From: Embleya sp040605455
GTDB lineage: Bacteria; Actinomycetota; Actinomycetes; Streptomycetales; Streptomycetaceae
Direction of reading: 5' to 3'
Assembly: GCF_040605455.1 (NCBI RefSeq)
Contig: NZ_JBEXCV010000226.1
Span: 1 to 10,806, forward strand
DNA: 10,806 bases
Shown one piece after another: positions 1 to 6,279 of this stretch; the stretch's first letter is position 1; each line of letters starts with the position of its first letter. The translations under genes and the position numbers were made by a program. The notes under the pieces were generated by a model. It was not told the DNA's origin. It was given only the letters and a program-made list of their open reading frames with translations, and ran no database searches.

Positions 1-2832
1 GACCGGTCGCTCGGCGCCCACCCACGCGGCCTGAAACGGCACGGCGGCGCCCGGGCCGGTACGGATCAGCGCCCGGCCCGGGGTGCCGGCCGAGATGTGC
101 ACGGCCTCGGCGGTGTCGATGATGTCCTGGCTCTCGCCGGCGTCGGTCACCCGCAAGGCGATCCGCAGGTTGGTGTTCGCGCGGATGTCGCCGGTGACCA
201 CCCCGGCCGGTCGCTGGGTGGCCAGCACCAGGTGGATGCCGAGCGAGCGGCCGCGTTGGGCGATGTTGATCAGCCCCGCGACGAAGTCGGGAACCTCGCG
301 GACCAGGGTGGCGAACTCGTCGATCACCAGGATCAGTCGGGGCAGCGGTGCCAGCGCGGGGTCGGCGGTGCGCTTGCCCCGGTACTCGGGATGGTCCTTG
401 GCGCCGACATCCGCCAACAGGTGTTCACGCCGTCGCAGTTCCGCGGCGAGCGAGTCGAGCGCCCGGGTCGCCAGGTGCTCGTCCAGGTCGGTGACCATGC
501 CCAGGGTGTGCGGCAGTTCGGCGCACTCGCTGAACGCGCTGCCGCCCTTGTAGTCGACCAGGACGAAGGTCAGCTCGTCCGGACGGTTGGCCACCGCGAG
601 CGCCGCCACGAAGCTCTGCAACAACTCGGACTTGCCCGAGCCGGTGGTGCCCGCGATCAGGCCGTGTGGGCCGTCGCGTACCAGGTCGATCCGCAGCGGC
701 CCGTCGTAACCGGCACCCAGAGTGAACGTGGTCGAGGCCGGTCGGCGGGCCCACCGGGCCTGAAGATCGGCCGCGTTCGGCGGCTCGGCGTCGACCAGGT
801 CGAGCAGCTTGACGGTCTGCGGGAGACCGCTGTCGTGCTCGGGGCTGACATCGCGCAACGGCGCGAGGGAGCGGGCCAGTTGCTCGCACCAGGACGAGTC
901 CACGTGGTCGGCCCGCACGTCCACCACGTCGGGCAGTCCGGTCTGGCGCACCGTCAGGTGGCGGCCCGTGGCCAGTACGACGGCGGTGCACTCCTCGGGC
1001 AGCAGCCGCTCCTGTTCGTCCAGACAGACGCTGAACACCCGGGCCGCCGGGCCGTCGGTGAGCACCTGGACCATGCCGGGCACCTCGCGCAGCTGCCGGG
1101 CACCGTCCGCGATCACCAGGATGTCGGGGCCACTGAACATGGCCTGGCCCATCGACGAGCCCATGCTGCGCCGGCGGCCCTGGATCTGCGCGACCAGTTC
1201 GGAGATCCGGTTGGCGGTGGACTCCGGGTCGGTGCCGAGCAGCACGACCGGCGCGGCCGAGCGGGACTGCGGGCGTAGGTGTGGCAACCAGCGCACCCAG
1301 GCCCAATCGGCGGCCCGATCGGGGACGGTCAGCACCACCACGCGCAGGTCGCGCGGGCTGTGCAGGACGGCGGACTGGATCACCAGCCAGCGGGCCAGCG
1401 CCTGGATCGGTTCGGTGGGGCCGGCCACCCCGAGCACGCCGTGGTCGGCGATCTCGACGCCGATCGGTGTGTCGGGCAACGTCCAGCGGGCGGTGCGGTG
1501 ATGCTCGTCCCGGGCCGGGTCCTCGACCTCCTTGACCGACGGCTGATCCACCGTGCCGATCCGCAACACCAAATGGTCGGCGTCGCGTCGGCGCCGCTCC
1601 CACAACCGGCTGCCCGGGCCGGTGGCGATCAGCGCCACCGCGGCCGGGTCGGGGCCGACCTCGCCGCGCACGATGCGCTCGCGCCGCACAGCGGTGCGGA
1701 TGTCGGCATGCAGGACGCGCAACCGGCGCCGATACTGCACCCCGTCGAGTTGATGCTTGACCCGATTGCCGCGGCGACCGGAGATCCAGTTCGCGATCGC
1801 CATGAACGGGCTCATGACGCAGAAGATCAGATAGAAATACGACTGGAAGAACCCGACCATCGCCAGGCCCATCACCAGCGGGGCGATCATCACCAGCAGC
1901 GGGAACGGCAACCGGTTCGGCTCCACCGGCGGCGAGGGCAGCCGGATCTTCTCCGCGTCCAGGTGCGGGGCGATCCGGGGCGGCCGGTTGTAGTCCAGAC
2001 CGATGCCGTCGTCCGAGGGCGTGACGTCGGCGTCCGCCTCGACGGGGCCGGACAGCCGCAGCAGGGACGGGCCGACGACCAGGTCGGCCTCGTGCGGCCA
2101 GGGCGTACCCGGCGGTGTGGGGGCGCGGACCACGGGGTCCTTGGGCGGGGCGATCCGGGCGCTGTCCCGCTCGACCTTGCGGTCCGCCTCGCGCTCGTCC
2201 TCCAGGATGCGTTCCTCGTGCTTGCGGGGCAGCGCCGCGGCGGCGGTGATCGCGTCGGTGGGCGGCGGCGCGACCTCGCGGCCGTGCACCGCGCCGTCGT
2301 CGGGGACGGTGCGATGCCAATACGCCGAGCCGTCGGGGCAGACCGTCACCCACAGGCCCCGGGCCGGTACGCCGGCGACCGGCAGCCGGATCGCGCAGCC
2401 CTCGTCGGCGCCGATCTCGTGGCTGCCCGGGCCCAGCGGCCAGACCCGGCCGGTGTACGGGCCGGACACCGCGTGCACCTGGACCAGGGTCTGCGGATCG
2501 AAGGGATGCCGGGGAGCGCGCACCCGATCGGGCTCGGCGGGCGGCGCGCCCAGGCCCAGGACGGTGGCCTCGCGGATGCCGGAGACGGTCAGCGGAGCCT
2601 GCGGGTCCAGCGCGGTCTCGCCGAGGTAGAGCGTCTGCCCGCCGGCCGGCGCGTCGCCGTCGAGGAACGTGCTCAGCTCGGGGGCGCGTCCTTCGGGGGT
2701 GGCCCCGACGGGTGCGGTCGGTCGCCACACGGCGGTCGCGAGATCCGCCACGATGCTCCCGGGCGGGAGGTCCACGAGATGGTCGCGACGCAGACCGTCC
2801 GCGGCGTCCACGGTGGTGACGGTGAGTCTCAC
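1..2832 (-). CDS. EssC/EccC-like FtsK/SpoIIIE ATPase, FHA-type N-terminus (C-terminus beyond window)
   Basis: Minus-strand frame open without a stop from the GTG at 2832 to the left edge (944 codons visible). Start chosen because AGGAG lies 9 nt upstream. Residues 1-95 form a beta-rich, possibly beta-grasp-like module. Residues about 118-190 look FHA-like (SGPYTGRVWPL, then SHEIGADEGCAIRLP). A charged stretch follows, then two adjacent membrane helices (about 308-328 and 331-350). Residues about 360-690 are a stalk region, and the first FtsK domain has Walker A GTTGSGKS at 728-735 and Walker B LILVIDE at 833-839. Helix pair plus FtsK domains is the EccC/EssC plan: a hexameric membrane ATPase that drives WXG100-type substrates through type VII secretion. 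EssC-type proteins are about 1,300-1,500 residues with further ATPase domains, so perhaps a third is missing here. Membrane family and first ATPase domain are clear; a secretion role is inferred. A DNA translocase is less likely because of the FHA-like region. Confidence 0.87.
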   Translation of the reverse strand, partial: MRLTVTTVDAADGLRRDHLVDLPPGSIVADLATAVWRPTAPVGATPEGRAPELSTFLDGDAPAGGQTLYLGETALDPQAPLTVSGIREATVLGLGAPPAEPDRVRAPRHPFDPQTLVQVHAVSGPYTGRVWPLGPGSHEIGADEGCAIRLPVAGVPARGLWVTVCPDGSAYWHRTVPDDGAVHGREVAPPPTDAITAAAALPRKHEERILEDEREADRKVERDSARIAPPKDPVVRAPTPPGTPWPHEADLVVGPSLLRLSGPVEADADVTPSDDGIGLDYNRPPRIAPHLDAEKIRLPSPPVEPNRLPFPLLVMIAPLVMGLAMVGFFQSYFYLIFCVMSPFMAIANWISGRRGNRVKHQLDGVQYRRRLRVLHADIRTAVRRERIVRGEVGPDPAAVALIATGPGSRLWERRRRDADHLVLRIGTVDQPSVKEVEDPARDEHHRTARWTLPDTPIGVEIADHGVLGVAGPTEPIQALARWLVIQSAVLHSPRDLRVVVLTVPDRAADWAWVRWLPHLRPQSRSAAPVVLLGTDPESTANRISELVAQIQGRRRSMGSSMGQAMFSGPDILVIADGARQLREVPGMVQVLTDGPAARVFSVCLDEQERLLPEECTAVVLATGRHLTVRQTGLPDVVDVRADHVDSSWCEQLARSLAPLRDVSPEHDSGLPQTVKLLDLVDAEPPNAADLQARWARRPASTTFTLGAGYDGPLRIDLVRDGPHGLIAGTTGSGKSELLQSFVAALAVANRPDELTFVLVDYKGGSAFSECAELPHTLGMVTDLDEHLATRALDSLAAELRRREHLLADVGAKDHPEYRGKRTADPALAPLPRLILVIDEFATLVREVPDFVAGLINIAQRGRSLGIHLVLATQRPAGVVTGDIRANTNLRIALRVTDAGESQDIIDTAEAVHISAGTPGRALIRTGPGAAVPFQAAWVGAERPV

Positions 2833-2899
2833 GTTGGCGTGCTCCTGGGGGTGGGCGGGGATTGGGGCCGGGATGCGGCCTGGGGTGGGACGTGGGCAA

Positions 2900-2934
2900 A
2901 CGCCGGACGGGCCGATCAACGGCCCGTCCGGCGT
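2900..2934 (-). terminator. Strong stem-loop between the membrane-protein gene and the FtsK gene
   Basis: Perfect inverted repeat with 14-bp arms (ACGCCGGACGGGCC at 2900-2913 and its complement at 2921-2934) and a 7-nt loop GATCAAC. It starts 13 nt past the stop of the 2948-4099 gene and ends 68 nt before the FtsK GTG. On the minus strand it is followed only by a short GTTTG, so it lacks a proper U-tract. Such hairpins commonly end transcripts in high-GC actinomycetes. Here it could terminate, attenuate or process the operon transcript. Confidence 0.7.
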
Positions 2935-2947
2935 GTGGGAAGCGGGA

Positions 2948-4099
2948 TCACACGTCGACCGAGACGCCGCTCGGCTTGTCGGTGTCGGCGGGCTCGTCGA
3001 GGTCGTCGTGCGGGACCGGCGGGACCGGCTCGGTCGGGGTCGCGCCCGGGGTCGAACCCGGCGCCGAGGCCGGTGTCGGGGTCGCGCCCGGGTCCGAGAC
3101 CGGGTCCAGGTCCGGGTCCGGGTCCGCCACGATCGGGGCCGGGTGCGCGGCGTCCTCAACGGACCACGGCGGCAGTTGCCACACCGTCGCGGCGACCGCG
3201 CGCGGCAGCGGCCGCGCGTCCACCCGCAACGGGGTGCCGTGCACGAGCAGGGCGCCGGTCGGCGACACCGCCAACAGCCGGGCGTGACCGCGCGCCCGTC
3301 CCAGGGTCAGCACCGACACCGGTGAGGCGGCGGGCACGTCGGGGGTGTCCGCGCACACCACGACCTGCGGGTAGCGGCGGCTCGACGCGGCGGTGGTCGC
3401 GAGAGTGAACGCCTCGGCGGTGCTCGGCCCGGCGTGCCGCGGGTGGATGCCGTCCGCGACGGTGACCGCGCCGGCCGGCAGCCGGGCGTCGAGCTGGGCC
3501 GCGAGGGCCTGCACGGTGGCCCGCGCGCCGCGTCGCTCGCCGGACACCGCGAGTACGCGGGGACCGGTCAACAGATCGAGGAAGACCACCGCGTCCTGCC
3601 GGGTGCCGACCGCGACCAGCAACGGGGCTGGACCGGTGCCCACTTCCAGGTCGGTGCGCGCGATCCACCACAGCCGGGGGTCGAGTTCGTCGACCGCCCA
3701 CGGCTCGGCGGGCTCGGGCAGGTCCGGCCCGCTCGCGACCAGCACGCCCACCACGTCCCGCTCCACGAGTGCGCCGTACGGACGCGCACCGGCCGACACC
3801 TCGGCCGCGAGTTGGAGGGCATGCTCGGCGTCGGCCCAGGTGTTCGGCTCCCGCAGCGCCCGCACCAGCAGTCGGCGGCGCCGCCGATACCGGGTGAACG
3901 CGGTCACCGGCTCGGCGAACGCGGCCACGGTGAGCGCGAGCTCCCGGCGCAGCCGGCGGCGGACGAAGCGCCACCCACCGCGCCGCATCGCGGCCCAGTG
4001 GGCGAGGGCGAACACGAGGATGACGATCCCCGTGTAGCCGAGCAGGGTCGTCAAATCCTGTCCGGCGACCTGCATGGCGAGGTCCTCGGAGCCTGTCAT
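2948..4099 (-). CDS. Single-pass membrane protein translationally coupled to an ECF sigma factor
   Basis: 383 residues. The ATG at 4099 overlaps the sigma-factor stop as ATGA, and GAGGAG sits 5 nt upstream, so translation is probably coupled. Residues about 19-37 (LLGYTGIVILVFALAHWAA) are one hydrophobic helix followed by an Arg-rich stretch (39-52), predicting N-out/C-in topology with the bulk in the cytoplasm. Residues about 60-300 alternate strands and helices; around 180-205 the pattern LAVSGERRGAR followed by a helix resembles a degenerate P-loop fold without the Walker Lys/Ser. The last 60 residues are a disordered Pro/Asp/Thr/Ala tail encoded by hexamer-like GGGTCC repeats. I do not recognise a named family. 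It sits where an anti-sigma factor would be expected but has no HxxxCxxC zinc motif. It could be an atypical sigma regulator or an accessory subunit of the downstream ATPase. An in-frame start further upstream exists, but the ribosome site favours this ATG. Confidence 0.82.
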   Translation of the reverse strand: MTGSEDLAMQVAGQDLTTLLGYTGIVILVFALAHWAAMRRGGWRFVRRRLRRELALTVAAFAEPVTAFTRYRRRRRLLVRALREPNTWADAEHALQLAAEVSAGARPYGALVERDVVGVLVASGPDLPEPAEPWAVDELDPRLWWIARTDLEVGTGPAPLLVAVGTRQDAVVFLDLLTGPRVLAVSGERRGARATVQALAAQLDARLPAGAVTVADGIHPRHAGPSTAEAFTLATTAASSRRYPQVVVCADTPDVPAASPVSVLTLGRARGHARLLAVSPTGALLVHGTPLRVDARPLPRAVAATVWQLPPWSVEDAAHPAPIVADPDPDLDPVSDPGATPTPASAPGSTPGATPTEPVPPVPHDDLDEPADTDKPSGVSVDV

Positions 4100-4623
4100 C
4101 CGCTCTCCTCGATCGCGGCCGGCTCCCGACGGATGGCCGCGATCCCGTGGTAGGTACGAGACTTGACCGTCCCGCGCGGTATCCCCAGGGTGCGGGCGAC
4201 GTCCGCGCCGCTGCGATCGAGCAGATGCACCTGGGCGAGCGCCTCGCGGTGCGGAGCGGCCAGTGCGCGCAACGCCCCCACGAGCACGCAGCGATCCACG
4301 ACCGTCGCGGCCGGATCGGGCACCGACGGCAACCCGGCGAACTCGCTCGGGTCGATGCCCACCGGCAGCGACCGGTTGCGCCGCCGGGCGTCCACGGCCA
4401 GGTTGCGCGCGACCCGGAACAGCCACATCCGGATCGGCCGGCCGTCCCAGTCCAGCCGGTCCGCGGCCTCCCACGCTCGTAACAGCGTTTCCTGGACCAC
4501 GTCTTCGACGGTGTGCAGGTCGGCGCCCAGGATTCCGCTCACATACCTGCGCAACGGCGCGCTCTCCGCCATCAGCAGTTCGATCCGCCGTTCGCGCTCG
4601 TGGGTCTCACGGCCAGGCGACAC
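4096..4623 (-). CDS. ECF-type (extracytoplasmic function) RNA polymerase sigma factor
   Basis: 175 residues, the usual size of an ECF sigma factor, which carries only regions 2 and 4. GTG start at 4623 with GAGGAG 7 nt upstream. Region 2 spans about residues 20-85: VEDVVQETLLRAWE is the core-binding helix and MWLFRVARNLAVDARRR the -10 recognition segment. A linker (86-105) follows. Region 4 spans about 110-168: LRALAAPHREAL, then the helix-turn-helix DVARTLGIPRGTVKSR that contacts the -35 element. It overlaps the next gene by 4 bp and is first in a minus-strand unit leading to the membrane protein and the FtsK-type ATPase, so it probably controls that locus. No conventional zinc anti-sigma gene is next to it, and I could not assign the ECF subgroup or a clear ECF promoter upstream. 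Confidence 0.92.
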   Translation of the reverse strand: MSPGRETHERERRIELLMAESAPLRRYVSGILGADLHTVEDVVQETLLRAWEAADRLDWDGRPIRMWLFRVARNLAVDARRRNRSLPVGIDPSEFAGLPSVPDPAATVVDRCVLVGALRALAAPHREALAQVHLLDRSGADVARTLGIPRGTVKSRTYHGIAAIRREPAAIEESG

Positions 4624-4646
4624 GACTGGGCTCCTCGGAAGTTCGG

Positions 4647-4665
4647 CCGGCGTCCGTTCCGCCGG
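4647..4665. repeat. Inverted repeat in the sigma-factor leader
   Basis: Perfect 6-bp arms CCGGCG (4647-4652) and CGCCGG (4660-4665) around TCCGTTC. It lies 24 nt upstream of the sigma-factor GTG and, on the minus strand, directly follows a TTGACC (4669-4664). It could be an operator or a leader hairpin close to the ribosome site. Short GC arms also arise by chance in such DNA. Confidence 0.35.
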
Positions 4666-4804
4666 TCAAGATCACGATATGGAGCCGGAAACACCCTCGG
4701 CGGGCCGGAAAATGAACAGTCGGCGATCTTCTGGCGGACCCCCGGTGACCCAAGGTCGTGCGGCCCGAACGTACGCACACGGGCGGGTCGAGGCCCGCGC
4801 GTGG

Positions 4805-4831
4805 GTGCGATCGCACGGACCGGATCCGGTC
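4805..4831. repeat. Two adjacent perfect palindromes centred on GATC
   Basis: GTGCGATCGCAC (4805-4816) and GACCGGATCCGGTC (4818-4831) are both perfect palindromes, 1 nt apart and both centred on GATC. Twelve bases of the second (GACCGGATCCGG) recur at 4937-4948 inside the pseudogene. They lie about 180-210 bp upstream of the sigma-factor start in debris sequence. Regulatory sites or leftovers of a former terminator are both possible. Confidence 0.5.
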
Positions 4832-4907
4832 AGCCCACCGCCTGCGGGCGCTCCGCGTCGTAGCGCTCGCGCGCCCGGTCCACCTCGGGGATGAGCTCTT
4901 CCCGAGT
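4830..4907 (-). pseudogene. Possible C-terminal scrap of an unidentified gene
   Basis: The minus-strand frame ending in TGA at 4832-4830 reads TREELIPEVDRARERYDAE then RPQAVG. About 25 codons have almost exclusively G/C at the third position and a natural acidic/basic helical composition. Upstream in the same frame the sequence turns into Arg/Pro-rich shadow. I do not recognise the family. It could be the 3' end of a deleted gene or a chance frame. Confidence 0.3.
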
Positions 4908-5259
4908 GGTTCGTCGCCCGCGGCCCCGAACTCGCCGACCGGATCCGGACGATGGTGCCGGGCGGCGCGGACGCGGTGCACACGGCGATGCTCGGTTCGG
5001 ACGCGCTGGACAAGGGCGCAGCCGCGGGCGTTCGTGGCGGTCAAACGCGGGCGCGCCGCCGTCGGCACTGCGTGGGGCCCGGGTACACCACCTCCGGGTA
5101 CGCGCGGACGGTGCGCGGTCGACCGAACTCGCGGCGCCGGCCCGCAAGGGCGCGCTGACCCTGCGGGTGGCCGGGGCGGTCGCGCTCGCGGACGCGACCG
5201 AGGCATTCGCCCGGCTCGGGGAGGGCGGGCTGCGTGGGCGGCTCGTGCTGGTGCCGTGA
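4895..5259 (+). pseudogene. Remnant of a zinc-binding-dehydrogenase-type NADPH:quinone oxidoreductase
   Basis: Three plus-strand frames join into one recognisable C-terminal third of a medium-chain dehydrogenase/quinone oxidoreductase, an NAD(P)H-dependent cytosolic enzyme of about 310 residues. The first frame (4895 to about 5010) reads ELADRIRTMVPGGADAVHTA then MLGSDAL. The next (about 5025-5050) reads RAFVAVKRG. The third (about 5050-5259) reads LRGARVHHLRVRADGAR and ends GGLRGRLVLVP plus TGA. The first slip is consistent with loss of 2 nt (or gain of 1) before FVAV; the second lies near 5045-5060. A TGA at 4892-4894 closes the frame upstream, and neither an N-terminal catalytic part nor the GxGxxG cofactor motif is present. 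Two frameshifts plus a 5' truncation make it non-functional. The family call rests on the characteristic C-terminal pattern as remembered. Confidence 0.68.
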
Positions 5260-5281
5260 GGCGGGGGAGGGCACCGTGAGT

Positions 5282-5318
5282 CCGGGCGCCGGCAGCCGAA
5301 TGTGGCTCCGGCGCCCGG
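5282..5318. terminator. Stem-loop between convergent pseudogene and DUF2127 gene
   Basis: Arms CCGGGCGCCGG (5282-5292) and CCGGCGCCCGG (5308-5318) pair over 11 bp. An inner AGCC/GGCT stem adds 4 bp after a single C bulge, with loop GAATGT. It sits 22 nt after the plus-strand stop and 29 nt after the minus-strand stop, so it could terminate transcription from both sides. There is no U-tract. Confidence 0.6.
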
Positions 5319-5347
5319 GGTTCACGGATCGGATTCGGGCGAGTCGA

Positions 5348-6166
5348 TCAGGGTGTGTGTGCGTGCGGCGTCTTCGGCGTGTGCACGTGTTCCTCCCACG
5401 GCTGCCGTGGCGGCCCGGCGTGGATCGCCTCGTCGATTTCCAGCAGGGATTCGCTGTGCCGTTCGCGCTCGAACGCCTCGGCGCCCCCGCGGACCCCGAA
5501 CAGTCGCTTCGCGACGATGATGTAGACGACCGCGAGGATGTTCAGGACGAGGGTGGCCACCTTGAACGGGCTCACGTGCTCGCGCATCTCGTAGCCCTCC
5601 AGCGGCAGGAACGCCGCGGTGGCGACCACCGTGAGGTATTCCGCCCAGCGCTTGAGCAGCCACAGGCCGACCGCCTCGACGATCTCGATCACCGCGTAGG
5701 CGACCATCGCGATGGCGACCCAGATCAGCGTCGAGTGCTTGTAGTCGAAGGTCTTGCGGATCGAGTCGACGATCGGCGAGTGGTCCAGGTCGTAGTGGAA
5801 GTGCTCGGCCACCGGCCGGAACGCGGTCAGGTCGTCCTCGAACAACTTGCGGACCGAGTCCTGCGAATTGCTGAATCGCCAGACCGCGTAGGCCGCGAGC
5901 AGGATCAGCACGCCGCGCGCGGCCCGCTCGATGGCCAGGAAACGCAGGATCAGCACGTCGCGCAGGGCCCGTCCGCGCATCACCGTCGGCGCGTCGCCGG
6001 CCGGGCCTCGGCCCTTGACCTCGCCGAGCACGTAGTCGCCGCAGCGTAGGCAGCGCCACGCCTCGCCGACCGGCGTGCTCGCGTGCAGTCGGTCGCGCAA
6101 CGCCGGTTCGTCGGGTGCGTACGTCTCGTGTCCGCGCCGGGCGCAGGTCCGTCGATTCCAGTCCAC
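5348..6166 (-). CDS. DUF2127 family membrane protein with N-terminal Cys/His cluster
   Basis: 272 residues. The N-terminus has C8, H13 and C39-x2-C42 (WRCLRCGDYVLG), which looks like a small zinc-binding ribbon. After it, DVLILRFLAIERAARGVLIL opens a region with four hydrophobic helices: about 70-95, 145-172, 180-197 and 203-228. This matches the DUF2127 family of predicted inner-membrane proteins of unknown function. The tail (from about 235) is charged and His/Pro-rich. GTG start at 6166: there is no Shine-Dalgarno sequence, but TAACTT (6178-6173) ends exactly 6 nt before GTG, which fits a leaderless transcript. It stands alone between the pseudogene and a TetR gene. Family call is good; cell role unknown. 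Confidence 0.83.
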   Translation of the reverse strand: MDWNRRTCARRGHETYAPDEPALRDRLHASTPVGEAWRCLRCGDYVLGEVKGRGPAGDAPTVMRGRALRDVLILRFLAIERAARGVLILLAAYAVWRFSNSQDSVRKLFEDDLTAFRPVAEHFHYDLDHSPIVDSIRKTFDYKHSTLIWVAIAMVAYAVIEIVEAVGLWLLKRWAEYLTVVATAAFLPLEGYEMREHVSPFKVATLVLNILAVVYIIVAKRLFGVRGGAEAFERERHSESLLEIDEAIHAGPPRQPWEEHVHTPKTPHAHTP

Positions 6167-6172
6167 GCGGCG

Positions 6173-6178
6173 AAGTTA
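6173..6178 (-). promoter_or_regulatory. Candidate -10 element for leaderless DUF2127 mRNA
   Basis: TAACTT fits the actinobacterial TANNNT -10 consensus. The six nucleotides CGCCGC between it and the GTG at 6166 would put transcription start on the G of GTG. No purine-rich ribosome site exists near this start. No good -35 match is seen at 17-19 nt. Confidence 0.4.
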
Positions 6179-6260
6179 CGGCCCGTGGGTCCGGTTCCGT
6201 CCAGGATTTGACCGGGTTCGCATCAAGGATTGGTCATCGAAGTGTGAAATGACGGCCCGA

Positions 6261-6276
6261 GGACCCGCCGGGGTCC
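6261..6276 (-). terminator. Short stem-loop after TetR gene
   Basis: GGACCC (6261-6266) and GGGTCC (6271-6276) pair around GCCG, 3 nt past the TetR stop codon on the minus strand. A 6-bp GC stem without U-tract is a modest terminator candidate that would separate the TetR gene from DUF2127. Confidence 0.4.
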
Positions 6277-6279
6277 GGA

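Noticed and set aside
425..2899. Minus-strand 824-residue open frame
   Set aside because: Arg/Pro/Gly-rich out-of-frame shadow of the EssC-like gene, whose true frame (GTG at 2832) has the Walker motifs and membrane helices.
97..3408. Long plus-strand open frames opposite the ATPase gene (393 and 709 residues)
   Set aside because: Antisense shadows common in GC-rich DNA: Arg/Gly/His-rich, no recognisable domains, and incompatible with the well-supported minus-strand genes.
4624..4817. ECF-type autoregulatory promoter upstream of the sigma factor
   Set aside because: No convincing spaced -35/-10 pair was found; isolated GGAAC and TATCGT words are not at usable spacing.
5322..6059. Overlapping frames on both strands across the DUF2127 gene
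   Set aside because: Arg/Gly/Asp-rich shadows; only the 5348-6166 minus frame has membrane helices and a coherent family pattern.
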